Assembly: GCA_023055355.1 (NCBI GenBank)
Contig: JALJCS010000009.1
Location: forward strand, 44,360,501 to 44,424,500
Reading direction: 5' to 3'
Origin: Agelaius tricolor
Taxonomy: Eukaryota > Chordata > Aves > Passeriformes > Icteridae
Length of the DNA stretch: 64,000 nucleotides
A model generated the notes under the pieces. That model was given only the letters and a program-made list of their open reading frames with translations. It was not told the origin of the DNA and did not search any database. Shown here piece after piece: positions 48,076 to 60,067 of this stretch; positions within the stretch are counted from its first letter, which is position 1, and the number at the start of each line of letters is the position of its first letter. The translations under genes and the position numbers were made by a program.

Positions 48076-51000
48076 GAGAGAGGCTGGGAGGAAACTGTCT
48101 CTCAGTGGTGGTTTCCTCTGCTCAGAAAGGCAGGGAGAAGTCACGGAACGGGGTGCATCAGCAAAGCAACACCCTCTGGGAGGTGACAGCCTGCACCCTG
48201 TCCCCAGGCCACCTGGGCAAGTGTGACAATGCCCAAAGCCCCTTCTGCCACTGCATCCATGCCAGATGCCCACCTGTGGGCACCACTGGCTGTGGCTTTG
48301 CTGTCCAACAGCAGCTCATGGGCTAAACCTCTGTCTCACTCCTTCCCCTTTATTGTATGGAGTAGCTTGCTCCCTGCTGACAGTGAGGAAGGGACAAGGG
48401 GCTGGATTCCAGGGAGGGATGGAAGCAGATTTCTAGGGATGGATGAAGGCTCCTCCAGCTATTTATTTCCCATGGCTGCAGCCAGCAGCATGATGCCTTA
48501 GGTAGGGGCTAGAGTGGCACAGCCTTGAAGATGGCTGATCAAGCTCTCCCCACTCCAGTGTCCCCAGTGGGGCATCCTTCCCACCAGTCCATCCACCACA
48601 TGGTCAGGAGGATCATAGCAGCCAGTCCAGCCAGCTCGTTGGTTCTTGAAGGACCACCACAGAGCCAGGAATTGGCCAGGAACTCTATCCTGTATGCAGA
48701 TCCCATGGATGTGGGAGATCCTGGCCCAACACTTCTGGCAGCAGCAATGGGACCATGGGGAGCTGCACTGGAGGGCTGAGGTCAGGAGGCTCCAGTGCAG
48801 TCCCAGGGGCTCTGGCACATTCCCAGAGACAGGTGTTGTGGCTGCATTGCCTGGGACATGCTGCTGGCTCCTGCTGGCAGGTGCCAGGGGTGTCCTGGGA
48901 CATGGTGGGTCATCCAGGGCCACATCCTGGGCAGGGAAAACCCAGTCTCTGAGGCATGTAGCCAAAACACTAGAGATGGGCTCCAAGGCACTGCTGAAAT
49001 TATTTGTTTGGCTGTTTTTGTTTGGTGAGGGGTTTTTTTGGTTTTGGGGATTTTTGGGGGTGGGGTTGTTTTCTTTGCTTTGGGGTTGTTGGCCTTTTTT
49101 TCCCCAGGTGGCACAAAGCATTTATCCCTGAGCCATGCTGCTCCTGCTGCTGCCAGAGGGATTGACTGAATGACTTAATTAGCTCAGGGATTCACAAGCA
49201 AAATCCAACCATAAAACAGCTCCTCTTGCTAGATCCCAGGGGGCTTCCAGAGGGAATGAGATTCATGTAACAACCCAAAACAAACACCAGGTCCCTCCTT
49301 TTCCCATTTATAAAACCAACTCATATGGCAGGCTGGGAGGTGGAGGCAGAGGCCTCTTGCTGCAAGGCTCAACCCTCCATCATCCAGCTCCTCATCAGCT
49401 CCTCAGAAAACCATATCCAGACCAGGGGACAGGCTGTGTCAGCAGGCAGAGGTGCCTGCAGGACCCCACCTGTACCCTGAGGAGGGTCTGTGCCTTGTGG
49501 CAGCAGGACAGAGCCATAACTCTGTGGTAGGCTTACATTCCGTGCTGCAGGATTAAACCTCCCCATTTCAGAAGGAAAGGGATGGAGAGGTTTGCTTTCC
49601 AAGAGCAACCCACTGCCAGCACTGCCCTGGGGGATCATCCTGTTGACAGTAAGCCAACCCACTTACCACTTTGGAGGAGGGAAAAGCATCAAAAGCATCT
49701 CTGCTACAGTGACAGAGTAAATGGAAAGGAAACTTGGAGTTCAACCTCAGTGAGCTTCCGACAGCCAGTGTGCAGATAAACACACACTTGGGGACAGTTT
49801 AACTCCAAGCTTGCAGCTCTAATGATGCATGAGTCGCAGTTCACATTTGCAGTAGAGAAACTGGGGAGAATAGGACTGCCTGGCCAAACTGTATCCCTGG
49901 CAATAATGATGCTCTGTGGACAAAACCAACAGTTCCTTCTTCCTGGGGCTGCACAGTCTAAAACTCACTCTCTTCCTCTCTGGGAAATCAGAGCAACCAG
50001 ACATACAGCAGGGCAGGGTAAAGGAGGGGATCAGAAAATTCTTTACAAAGACAGCACTGCCATTAGAAGCCACATCAGGGAGTCCAAATCCATGGGGAGA
50101 AAGATTCCCTTGCCCTATTTTCCCAGGCATGACACCAGACAGGAAATATGATCCTTGGATAGCAGAGGGTCCCTGCCTGTGCCTACACAGAGCAGAGGAC
50201 TTTTCTCCTCTGAGCCAGGTGCTGCATGTGCCCAGGGCCCCACCTGGTGAACTGAAGTGCTGCACAGTCCCATAGGGATTAAACACTCTTGGCCTCTGGC
50301 TCCTGGAACGGCCTGGCTACTGCCAGCACCACAGCAGGGCCACCTCTCAGTGCACTTCAGCAGGGTACAGCTATGTACCAGAGCATAAAGTTGGAAATTG
50401 GGTTGCCCAGACCACTGGCTTTGTCTTTCACACTGGTGATGACCATCTTCAATTGCATGCCTTCATTCTCCTGCCTCTCCCTGGATCCCTTCGAAGGTGC
50501 CCTCACTGGATGTTGTTCAGCCATTTTAGGTCGAAGCTTTGCAGAAAAACGCCACCAAAAGCACAGCAAGGTTACCAAGCTACCATGGAAAGTTACCAAG
50601 CAAGGTGGAGGCTCTGCTAAAAGAGCAGAGCAGCCATCAGCAACATCCGCAGTGACTCGGAAACCTCTTGGCTAGACAAGTGCTGACATTCACCTTACAC
50701 ACTGCAGTGAGCCTGGGGAGAGATGGAAATAAGGCAGGCTCAGCCCCACATCAGGGCAGAAAGGCTGTGGAGGAAGCTGTTGAGGGTGAAGGAGGTGACT
50801 CAGTAATCAGTGTTTATTTTTAGGGGGAGGAGTCTGTTGAGACCCAGAAGTGGTTAGGCAAGCACAGGGGAAAGGCTGTAACCCAGATCCCAGTCTGGCT
50901 GTATGATCCCTCACCCCATTTGGGCGCCTGGGGTTAGGGAAGCTGTGGTTTCCTGCGCCTGCAGCCATCCACTGAAAAGTCACAACAAACACCACCATCC

Positions 51001-51212
51001 AAAGGAAATCAGACCTCAAACCATGTTGCAGGCAAGTCCAGCTTTGCACAGGAGGGGTTTTCAGCCTGCGTGGTTGTAAACACCTCTGTGCCTTGCAAAG
51101 AGCAGCTGCAGAGAGCTCCCCACATTTCAGGCTGCTCTTGTGACCAAATGGGGAGGGGGAATACGGCCAGGTACAGGCTGTAGGCAAGCTCTCCAAAAAT
51201 GCTGCCTCTGCC

Positions 51213-51234
51213 TCAAAACTAATTAGATTGACAG
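51213..51234 (+). promoter_or_regulatory. Homeodomain/PBX-MEIS-like 22-nt word, copy 1
   Basis: Contains AACTAATTAGATTGACAG. TAATTA is a homeodomain core and ATTGACAG resembles a PBX-MEIS composite (TGATTGACAG). An identical 22-nt copy lies at 52749-52770. Regulatory function is inferred from motif and duplication. Confidence 0.35.
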
Positions 51235-51534
51235 GTCTCTGGAGCTCTGTCTCCCACCCAGAAATGCCACTGCTGTCTGCCCACAGTGATGTGGAGAGGC
51301 AGGAGGACAGGGAGGGATGGAAGCTGCAGCTTTGAAAGCAGGAGGCTGGCGCCAGGCAGGGTTGGAGAGACAGAGGGAAGAGCACAGCATTAGCCGGGAT
51401 AATCTGGCAGTCTTGGGGGACGCGCCAGAAGCCTACAGATAATCAGGGGAGCTGGTGCAACAGACTTTGAAGTCTGCCATCAGGTTTTCTCAGCCCGGCT
51501 CAGACATCAAAGGCAGCTGGTTGCTGCCCCCAAT

Positions 51535-51620
51535 TACAGAGCGAGCCGGCCTGCTGCCTGCCTTCCCCAAGGCCGGCGGCTCAGCCGCGCTCCCCCGGGC
51601 ACGCGCTCACGGCCAGAAAC
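51535..51620. other. Short CpG-rich patch between PTGFRN and CD101
   Basis: GAGCCGGCC, AAGGCCGGCGG, AGCCGCGCTCCCCCGGGC and CACGCGCTCACGG occur within about 85 bp in otherwise CpG-poor DNA, about 300 bp from the first 22-nt homeodomain word. Possible enhancer or promoter; nothing more can be said. Confidence 0.3.
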
Positions 51621-52225
51621 CTCCTGACAAAGCAGAAATGCCCAAATTCCCTGCAGCTCCTGCTGGAGCCAGGCTCACTTTGCTGGGAGCTCGCCTGGCT
51701 GCCACGTGGCTTTCACCTTGGGCTGTGGGAGCCAAGTGAGATCTTGGTGGATACAGATCTGCCCACTGATGTGCTGTGGGGCCTCTCAGTCCCAGGAAAA
51801 CCAGACAGCCACAAAAAAAGGGGAAGACTAACAAAAGAGAAGAAAATAACAACCTTTTCTCATTGTGGTGGGAAAGTTGCTGCCTTTAGTCAAATCTTGC
51901 GTGGCCCTCGTGGGACATGGCTCCAATGCAGGGCAAGGTCAGGGTCTTCATGAGCAAAACACTCCAGCAACACAGAGAGGCTGTTGGGGTCAGTTTGCAC
52001 TGAAAAAACACAACACAGTACAGCAAGTGAAAGCAAATAATTAAAACCACAAACAAAACAAGAGAAATTGAAATCTAAGAGCAGAAGTGGCTGAGAAGCA
52101 GAGAAAAACCTGTCTTGTACCAGCTGCAGCTTCTAAGGAGTCTGGCCACGCTGAGTAGCAAACAGCCAAGAACACACACAACTCTTCTTCAATGAACCGG
52201 TGTTTGCTCTTATTTGCACCATAAT

Positions 52226-52292
52226 TTCTACTGGGAAACAAAAAAAAAAAAACCAAAAAAAAAAAACCAAAAAAAAACACAACAAACCAACC
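52226..52292. repeat. A-rich low-complexity tract
   Basis: Three A-runs separated by CC, then CAACAAACC-type sequence, in the CD101-PTGFRN intergenic region. Confidence 0.9.
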
Positions 52293-52748
52293 CAACAAAT
52301 CAAAGAAGAGAAGAAGAGAGCAGCCTGCCCTCCATGAATCCTGGTGATCCCCTCTGCAGCACACACAGGGCCTGATCACGTCACAGTGAAGTCTCCAAGT
52401 GCAGCCCCCCTGCCCAGCCCGGCTTCTGCGCAGCACCAGGAGCCGCCCCCGGCCCGCTCTGCGCTGGCATCTGAAGCAGCATCAGCATCTTTTACACAAG
52501 CAGCATCATGAAAGGCTCTTTGAAGCACAGCAGCAGTGGGATGAGCCTGGTTGTTTCAGTTCCCCATGGACAAGAGCCTGGGCAGAGGCCGGGGAAGAGA
52601 GGAGGGAGGTTAACAGAGGGATAGGAGAGCAGTTGCATTGGAGTTTCTGGGGGGGAGCACAGGACGGTGGTGTTACGTGTTGGGAGAGAAACTAGGTTTT
52701 CATATTAAGCTGCTTATTTAGGTCTCTAAGTTATGGAGATTCTGCACT

Positions 52749-52770
52749 TCAAAACTAATTAGATTGACAG
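52749..52770 (+). promoter_or_regulatory. Homeodomain/PBX-MEIS-like 22-nt word, copy 2
   Basis: Identical over 22 nt to 51213-51234 and in the same orientation; the flanks differ, so it is not part of a long visible duplication. Confidence 0.35.
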
Positions 52771-54825
52771 AGCTTGGATTCGATTACAGGATTTCCAGAA
52801 GCAAGAGGGTTTGAAAAAAATCAAATTAAATAGCTAGCCTGGAAATGCTTGCAAGAGAATTAAACACCCATTGCTGCAACCAATTGTTAAATGCATCTAG
52901 GCTGGGAAAATGACAACTCCTATTCCCAAAACCCACTGCACCAGTGGCTGCAGCAGGGAGGTGCTCTCCTAACAAACCCAAGTGGAATATGGACAAAACC
53001 ATGTTTCCCAGTCCTAGAGGTAGGCAGAGGGTCCCAAGGCACTTCAGGAAGCACATGCCTCTCCAGTGGCAGTGTGTGAATTTTTCCCTGCCCTGAGGCT
53101 ACTGCAGCGAGCAGAGCATCCAGGAGCTGTAGGCGGGCAACTGCAGGGCTGGGGCTGAAGAGGGAGGAGCTGGAGGTCCCACGGAGCAGCACTAGGGCTT
53201 GCAGGGGAAACCTCACCACATAAAACCCGACCACCTACATAGACAGAAAGTCCCATCCTTACCAGCCAGGACACCAAAGTGTTTTCTGCACCAGAGGAGT
53301 GGGGCTGGCCCAGCACTGCCAACAACGTGGGACCATCTCACAGCTGTGCTCCTGAAATGACAAAGCAAGGGAGCAATGGCAGAGCTACACTTACACCTCA
53401 CCTACCATCAAAGGCTTTGCTCATCTGCCTGAAAGAACTCCCTCTTTCCCACTCCTCTGAGATCACAGGAATAGCAGTGGCTTTTAAGGCCCAACAGCAG
53501 AGCCAGAGTGGCCTTTTTTAAAATCCCAGAACTGCCAGCTTCAGTTCCTCTTGAAGCTCCAAAAGCATATTTTCTCTCTTCTCTTCAAGCATCCACATGC
53601 AGGTGTCCAAAGAAAGTCAGCTTGGGGCCTGAGGGGGTGCCAGGGGAACTTTGCCTCCCAGTGTAGGATGGGCTGGGTGTGTTTAGCTACCTGGCCATGC
53701 AGTAGATGCTCTGTTTCCTATATGTCACCTTTTCACCCTCCTTAGGTTTGGGTAGAGCACTCTGGACAGCATCATCCCACATTGTCACACCAGCACCACA
53801 AGGCAGAGCACATTGTAGGCAATACTGAGGCTGCTGCTGCTGCTCTCCTCCATTTGCACTACAGAACTGGCATCTTGGCTATCGTCACAGAAAGGCTAAG
53901 TTGTGCTTACTCTGAGCCAAACAAATTCCCTTCAAACAAAAGGCAGGAGCTGCAGTGAACTCCAGGGAAAGCCTGCAGGGTACACTGCTTTGATTAAACA
54001 GAGATGGCAGGAAGAGTTGCAAATGTACACAGTACATCTCACTTGTTTGTGCTCGGGTTGCCAGTCTCAGTGTGAAAGCAACTCCCCCTTCAACGTTGCC
54101 ACTGAAGGGCTTGATAAAGGATGTGCTCAGGACTGCAACACAGCAGCAGCAGCTATCTTCCTTTTGCCTGACACCTTCCACACAAGACAGCCTGCAGAAC
54201 TCCCCTGCTCCTCACAGGGACTTGGAGAACACCTCTCACCACCAAAATGTGTGTCTCAGCCAAGCTGGGAAGAGGTGACACTCTGGCAACACGCTGCTGC
54301 CACCAGTGACACGAGGTAAAGGAGGGTTTAAAGACAGCAGCGCCATGCCCAAGGGTCCTGAGAGCTGTCTTGTTAACACTGTACACAGTCGGGTCGAGGA
54401 AAGGGAATTTAATGAATAGCAACTCACAAAAGACCTTTATAGACCTTTTCTGAAAAGACCTTTTCTGCATTCATCCATGCAGGGAACTGTAGGAGACAGA
54501 AAGAAGAGAGGGGCAAAAAAAAGATAATGGCACAAGGCAAAGACATCTCAGCACGGACCTGAAAGGCCACAGGAAAAGCCATCAACTTCAAAAGGACCTT
54601 AACATCTTATTTCTAATGAAATGGATTATTCTACCAGTCCGAGCTCTCTGAGCTGAAGGGGCTCTCCCTGAAAAACCTGAGACGGACATTTCTGAGCTAG
54701 AGGAAGGGGCCATGCTTTTGTCAGCCTACAGTGATGGGGGCAGGGGAGAGAGTGGACAGTGACAAAAACCAGCTAGTAAGGTCTGTCCCTGCAGAAGCCA
54801 AAACCACAATAAAGTAGAAAAATAC

Positions 54826-54850
54826 TTTTTTTTTTTTTTTTTTTTTTTTT
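54826..54850. repeat. T homopolymer (25)
   Basis: Uninterrupted T run on the plus strand. It lies about 65 bp from the exon-like unit at 54915-55050. Confidence 0.95.
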
Positions 54851-55050
54851 ACTGGAAGACTCACCTTAAGGCAATGATTTTCCTCTAAATGCTCCAAGAA
54901 GCTTGGTTACTCACCGTTGGCACAGCCACTAGGAAAGACACCTTCAGAGGGACTGGACACTGTGGATAACACACCAGGGACTTCAGTATGAGGCAGGGTT
55001 GGCTCCAGTAGCCACAGAGCAGAAAAGCTGCCTGGCTGAAGCCCAGGAAC

Positions 55051-58000
55051 CTGCAAAAGGATAAAAAACACAGAGTAGACTGCATTCATCCTGATAACCA
55101 TCATCCAAGGGCTGTTGCACAGAGGTGTTATACAAGTAACAAAATGGAGATCAGAATCCATCCTGGAAATGTTTTCATGGATATATAAGCTATGTTTGGA
55201 GAGAACCTGAGGACCCGTCACCTGTCTGTGGGTTGAACAATGACCACTGCTCCCTGCTGGGACTTCCTCCCTCCTTCCCAGTCCATCACTTGATGGAGCT
55301 GCCATTACCTCATTTCTCTCAGCCCCTACCTGTCTGCCCAATACTTTTATACAGGTATCTTGCCTAATTCTCATATCTTGGGAGAGCTGTGATTTCCTCT
55401 ACAGCAATAGTGAGAAACAAGTGTCTACAGTTCTTATTCTGAGATGTGTATCTTGAGTAGCTCAGATAAATTACATTCTTTAATTACCTGTTTCTCAAGT
55501 CCAGGATAGCTATCCTGGGTGTTAACAATGAATCATGTTGTTGCTATTCTGAAAAATGAAAATGTTCAGCACAGTGGTCGCTTGTCTGGAGCTCCTAGAC
55601 ACTGAGCAGAATTTGTGTTATGATAGCAAGCAGATGGAGAAAAAAGGCTAAACCATCTTTCTTAGAAAGAAAAACTGTCCCTTCTGCTTTGGCAAAGGGA
55701 ATATAAATGTCTCTTTGGAGTCACATCAGAAATCCTTACTTTCCTTGCATATTGCCTAGAGTCCTCATGAGGAAAGTGGCTACAAAACATTTGTGTGTAT
55801 GTGCACAGGGTCCCAGCCTTGCAGGTGATTCTGCAGTGGGCACTGGGCTGCAGTTCTGCAGCCTGAGCTCTCAGCAGATGATTCAAGATCACACTATAAC
55901 AATGGATTCAAGAACACTGTGACAACGTACCCCTGCTCTCCTCCAGAGAGAGAAGCACAAAAGGCCATCGTCCTTGAGATGCAGAGAGACAAAGGCAAGA
56001 AAAGGCCCCTGAAATGAAGCATGAAAAACAGAAGAGATAAGGCAGAAGGAAGAAAACACAGATTAAATCAGCAAACAAGTTTCAGCACACTAAAAGGATG
56101 TACCTGAACACCAAAGGGGAGGTTACAACTACTGCACTTGCATTCAGAACATGCATTTGGCTGTAACCACACACAGCTTTCACACATTCAGGCAGATGCT
56201 AAGCAGCATGGATATTTTCTCTTTTTACCACAGTCCTAGCATCCCAACAATTGCACATTATCCCAGGGCCTTTGTAGAGCTAAGTCAGCACAGAGGCAAC
56301 AAGAGCTACAGAGGCAACACCAGTCCTGTCCTCTCAGACATCTCTGGGTTCCCAGGTGCCCAGGTATGTTCATATTGCCAGTTCTGCTGCAGGAGCTCTG
56401 GAAGCACATCCTCCCTTCTCTCCTAGCTCCACCCTTTAGGAAACTTTTAGGAACTTAGTGTCTTTGGCACTCCTTACCATCCATTAAGTATGTCAAACTA
56501 TTGCCAGGATCATAGAAGCAAGGAACTAGAGGGCATAAGCCAGGTTTAAGTTGCTAAGAAGAAACAGAACTTTGTGCCCATTTGTCCTGCAGCTTCATCA
56601 CTCACCTCTGACGACAACAGACTGAGTCTGTGGTCTAGTCTAAGGAATAAAATGTAAGATATTGCTAACTTGCTTTCCCAAAACCTGTATTGCAAAGTCC
56701 TGCCTCTCTACCCCCTTGGCAGAGGTGGAAGCTCTTACGCTTCTGGCACTTGATGGAATGCAACTCTGCTGCCAGGGAGAGGAGAACAGCTTGTGTCTAT
56801 GGCAGCTCTCCTGAGGGACCTGGAAATCCACAGGGCCTGCTTTCCTCCATAACCCAGGATCAGTCATCTGCTGGCTACAGCACAATGCCATTTTCCTCAG
56901 TAGCAGAAGGAGACCCCTGGCAAAAGGCTGTCTGACTGAAAGCTACACGTGGCATTTGAGGTGTATTTGGCACAAGGATGAGAAGTGGCTTTTCCTTCAG
57001 TTAGCACATCCCACAGCTTCAATCAGTCACTAAAGACTCTCTCTTGAAACACCATTTGTCCTGATACCTGCTGTGCAGACCTCAGCCCCCTGCAGCCACA
57101 GAAGTGTGGGAAGTCCCACAGGAAAGGCTAAAGCCACACATTTCCTTGGAAGATTTGCATGGCAGGGCTTCAGCTTCACATGACAAAGAGGAGGCAGGTC
57201 TCCTCATGCATCCTGCTTGACACCAGTCAGTTCCAGCCCAGAGAGGGTTTTTGGACTGGCCCTGACCTGAGCAGGGCAGTCAGCCAGAGCCACAGCAGCA
57301 CCAATAGGGTCTGTCAGAGAAAAAGGACAGCCAAGCATGTTGCCTGAGCCTGCTGTTATGAAAGCAACTAAACTCTCAGGCTCTGGCACAAAAGTGCTTC
57401 TCAGACTGCCCCCATGGCAGCAGGCCATACCCCCATCAGCAGCTGGGAGAGCTGAGTCCATGGCAGGTACAAGGCAGTGTTAGAGACCTGACACCTCCCA
57501 TCACTCACTGCAACACCCAGGCACTTACTTACCAGTACCCCCTTGCATTTCCAGACTTATATTTTTCAGCTTTCTTTCTTATAACAAAATCCACCACGTT
57601 TACAACAATGGTATTAAGACCCAGGTCATCCCAGGGGGTGGGGGAGGCAAGTGAATTCCATAAAAGCTCACCCAAACTTACCTGTGAGGTGTAACCTGCA
57701 CAGCTCGAGGCCAAGGACTGCTGTCCCACGAGCACACCACTCCTTCCTGCTGTCCCTGTGTCAGAGGCTCTGCTGAGGGACCATTTGTGACATTTCTAGA
57801 TCTCGGCTGATGGCTCCTGCTGCTCCTTAAGGATTTAGAGCTTGGTGCCACCTCCCAGCTTCCTGCAAGCAGACTCTGCAGAGCACACCTTTCCATCTAG
57901 AAAGAAGTCAAAGGTACAAAGGTACACACTTTGCTGTCACCTGGCCGGCACTGCAGCCTGTCAGACGCAGCACACACCACTCTGAACACAAACTCACCTT

Positions 58001-58070
58001 GCCAAAGCCTGCCTGGGCCTCCCAAAACCACTGCTGCCTCAAACAACTTCCTGCTGGAAAGCACATGTGC
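55051..58070. other. CD101-PTGFRN intergenic region, distal part
   Basis: No known gene or transposon recognised. It holds several of the exon-like units described separately. Confidence 0.5.
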
Positions 58071-58649
58071 TGCTTTTGGCTGGAATAAAGTTCATTTTCT
58101 TCACAGTATCCAGCATGGGGCAGTGTTTTGGATTTGTGTTGGAAGCAGTGCTGATAATGCAGGGATATTTTCCTTACTGCTGGGCAGAGCCTGCACAGAG
58201 CCAAGGCCTTTTCTGCCTCTCTCCCCACCCCAGCAGCGAGTGGGAGCACAAGAAGGTGGGAGGGGACACAGCCAGGACAGGTGACCCCAAGTTACCCCAG
58301 GGATATCCCAGAGCAGACAGTGCCATGCTGGGCATATAAAAGTGGTGGGAGGAGGAGGAAGGGGGAACATGCAGAACACAGGTGTTTGCCTTCCCAAGTC
58401 ACTGCTACGTGTGACAGAGCCCTGCTCTCCTGGGGATGGCTGAGCACCTGCCTGCCCAGGGGAAACAGGGAATGAATTCCTTTGTTTCCATCTATGGCTT
58501 TTTCTTTCCCTATTAAACTGTCTATATCTCAACACATGTATTTTTCTAACTTTCACCCTTCCAATTCTCTCCTCCATCCCACTAGTGGGGGAGTGAGCAA
58601 GTAGGGGGCTGTGTGGGGCTTGGCTGCCAGCTGGGATCAAACCGTGACA
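58071..58649 (+). mobile_element. Bird ERV LTR downstream of PTGFRN
   Basis: U3-like start (GGCTGGAATAAAG, TTTTCTTCACAGTATCC), TATA-like CATATAAAAG near 58334, ATTAAACTGTC near 58513 and the conserved end GGGATCAAACCGTGACA at 58649. The order and wording match a widespread avian LTR from memory. No internal genes. The left boundary is approximate. Confidence 0.7.
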
Positions 58650-59194
58650 GCAAGTCACCTCCTTGCTGTATGATTTCGGTGTCTTTGCATGGTTGCTGGG
58701 GGTAAAAAAACATCCCAAACTCAGCCATTGGCAAAGAAAGCATGAAGTTTTCTTCCAACACTATTGATTTTCCTCCTGGTATTCTGGAAATGAGAAGCCT
58801 CGTGAAGGGGTCAAGGAAGACTCAACATCTAACACCAGGTTTTACAGCAGATATTAAATATACACTCCCAACTGTGACTCTTGTCCTTAGCTAATCAAAA
58901 TAAAACTCTTCCAACAAAAAGGGTGACTTACAGTGGGGTAGAAACACAATAGACTCAGAAAATAATTATGCTTCCCAATTCATCCCAGAAATGTAGGCAA
59001 ATATTTAAAACTTACTGTAAAAATAGGTTCCTGCTTATTTTACAGGGTAAACACTGCTGGAAACAGGACTGTGAGGTTTACATTTTATACCTTCAACAAT
59101 AGTGTCTGCATACATGCAGGGAACAAGGAAAGAACTGCCCCCTAGCTCAAACATCCAGACCCACAGCACAGACATAATCAAAAAGGACATAATC

Positions 59195-59283
59195 TTTATT
59201 TTAAACATAAAAAGAAACATTTTACACGGCATTGTTAGAACTATTCGGTACCTGCATTCCAGAATTGTGCCCAAAACTTTATT
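59195..59283 (-). terminator. Tandem AATAAA signals, likely PTGFRN polyadenylation
   Basis: The minus strand reads AAAATAAAG at 59195-59200 plus flanks, and AAATAAAG at 59278-59283, in an AT-rich segment. Two nearby signals suggest alternative cleavage a short distance apart. Confidence 0.45.
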
Positions 59284-60016
59284 TTATAATTTTGAAATTA
59301 AAACAAAAGAAAGAAAATATCTTGCCCTTCTGCTGTATGATGTTCAAGGTTGCCCTGGATCGAAATTCCAAGTGCCTGGAGGAATTTACCAGCTTAACCA
59401 GGAGACATGGCAATGCAAACAGAGGAAGATCAATGTGAGCCCTTAGGATACTTTGACAATACCACAGGTTGCAGCAGGGAGGATATGGATGCTTGTACTG
59501 CACCACAGGCAGCTTACTCTTCTGACACTCTGCAGGTTTAATACACAACCAGATGCACACACACCTCCACTCACACAAACCCTGGTCACACACAAAATAA
59601 TAATAATAATAATAACAATAAAAAACATGAAAAGTGACCTAGATTTTTTTTTTCCCTTAGAGAGAAGATTCACACTCTATTTTTAAAAAAGGGGATAATA
59701 CAAAATTGGCACAAGTAGAAGGAAACCTGGGGGCTAGGTCTAGCCCATCAGCTTCTAGCCTTCCAACTACAGCAAATACAGGGTGGGATGGGATGCAGCA
59801 TTGCCTTCCAAGGGGCTGTCAGCAGTACAAGCTAGTGGCAAAGCTTCCTTCACTTGGAGTGACAAAGTTGGTTTTTATGGGCTGTGGAGGAAGGTCAGCA
59901 TTAGCTAAGGACACGGGGACCTTTCACTAGAGAAGAAGGGAGCCCTGACCAAAATAACCCTGAGTTTTTTTCCAGCAGGGAGGAAGTGTGCTATATTGTG
60001 TGTTTGGGAAGAGCTG

Positions 60017-60067
60017 GCTCATCCATTCCCTAATTATTGCCCTGCTCATCCATTCCCTAATTATTGC
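60017..60067. repeat. 27-bp tandem duplication in the PTGFRN 3' UTR
   Basis: A 24-nt word beginning GCTCATCCATTCCC and ending TAATTATTGC occurs at 60017-60040 and again at 60044-60067, identical in both. Confidence 0.95.

Larger units (their letters stand above)
48076..54914. other. CD101-PTGFRN intergenic region, proximal part
   Basis: Contains the CD101 upstream region, a G/T-rich tract (about 49005-49105), the CpG patch at 51535-51620, the paired 22-nt motif and the A-rich tract. No confirmed gene. Confidence 0.6.

Noticed and set aside
53402..54264. Two further short units (54240-54264 and 53402-53428) continuing the speculative exon chain
   Set aside because: They fit the phase but are only 25 and 27 nt, with weaker GTGAGA/GTGAGG donors. 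Including them would be overfitting.
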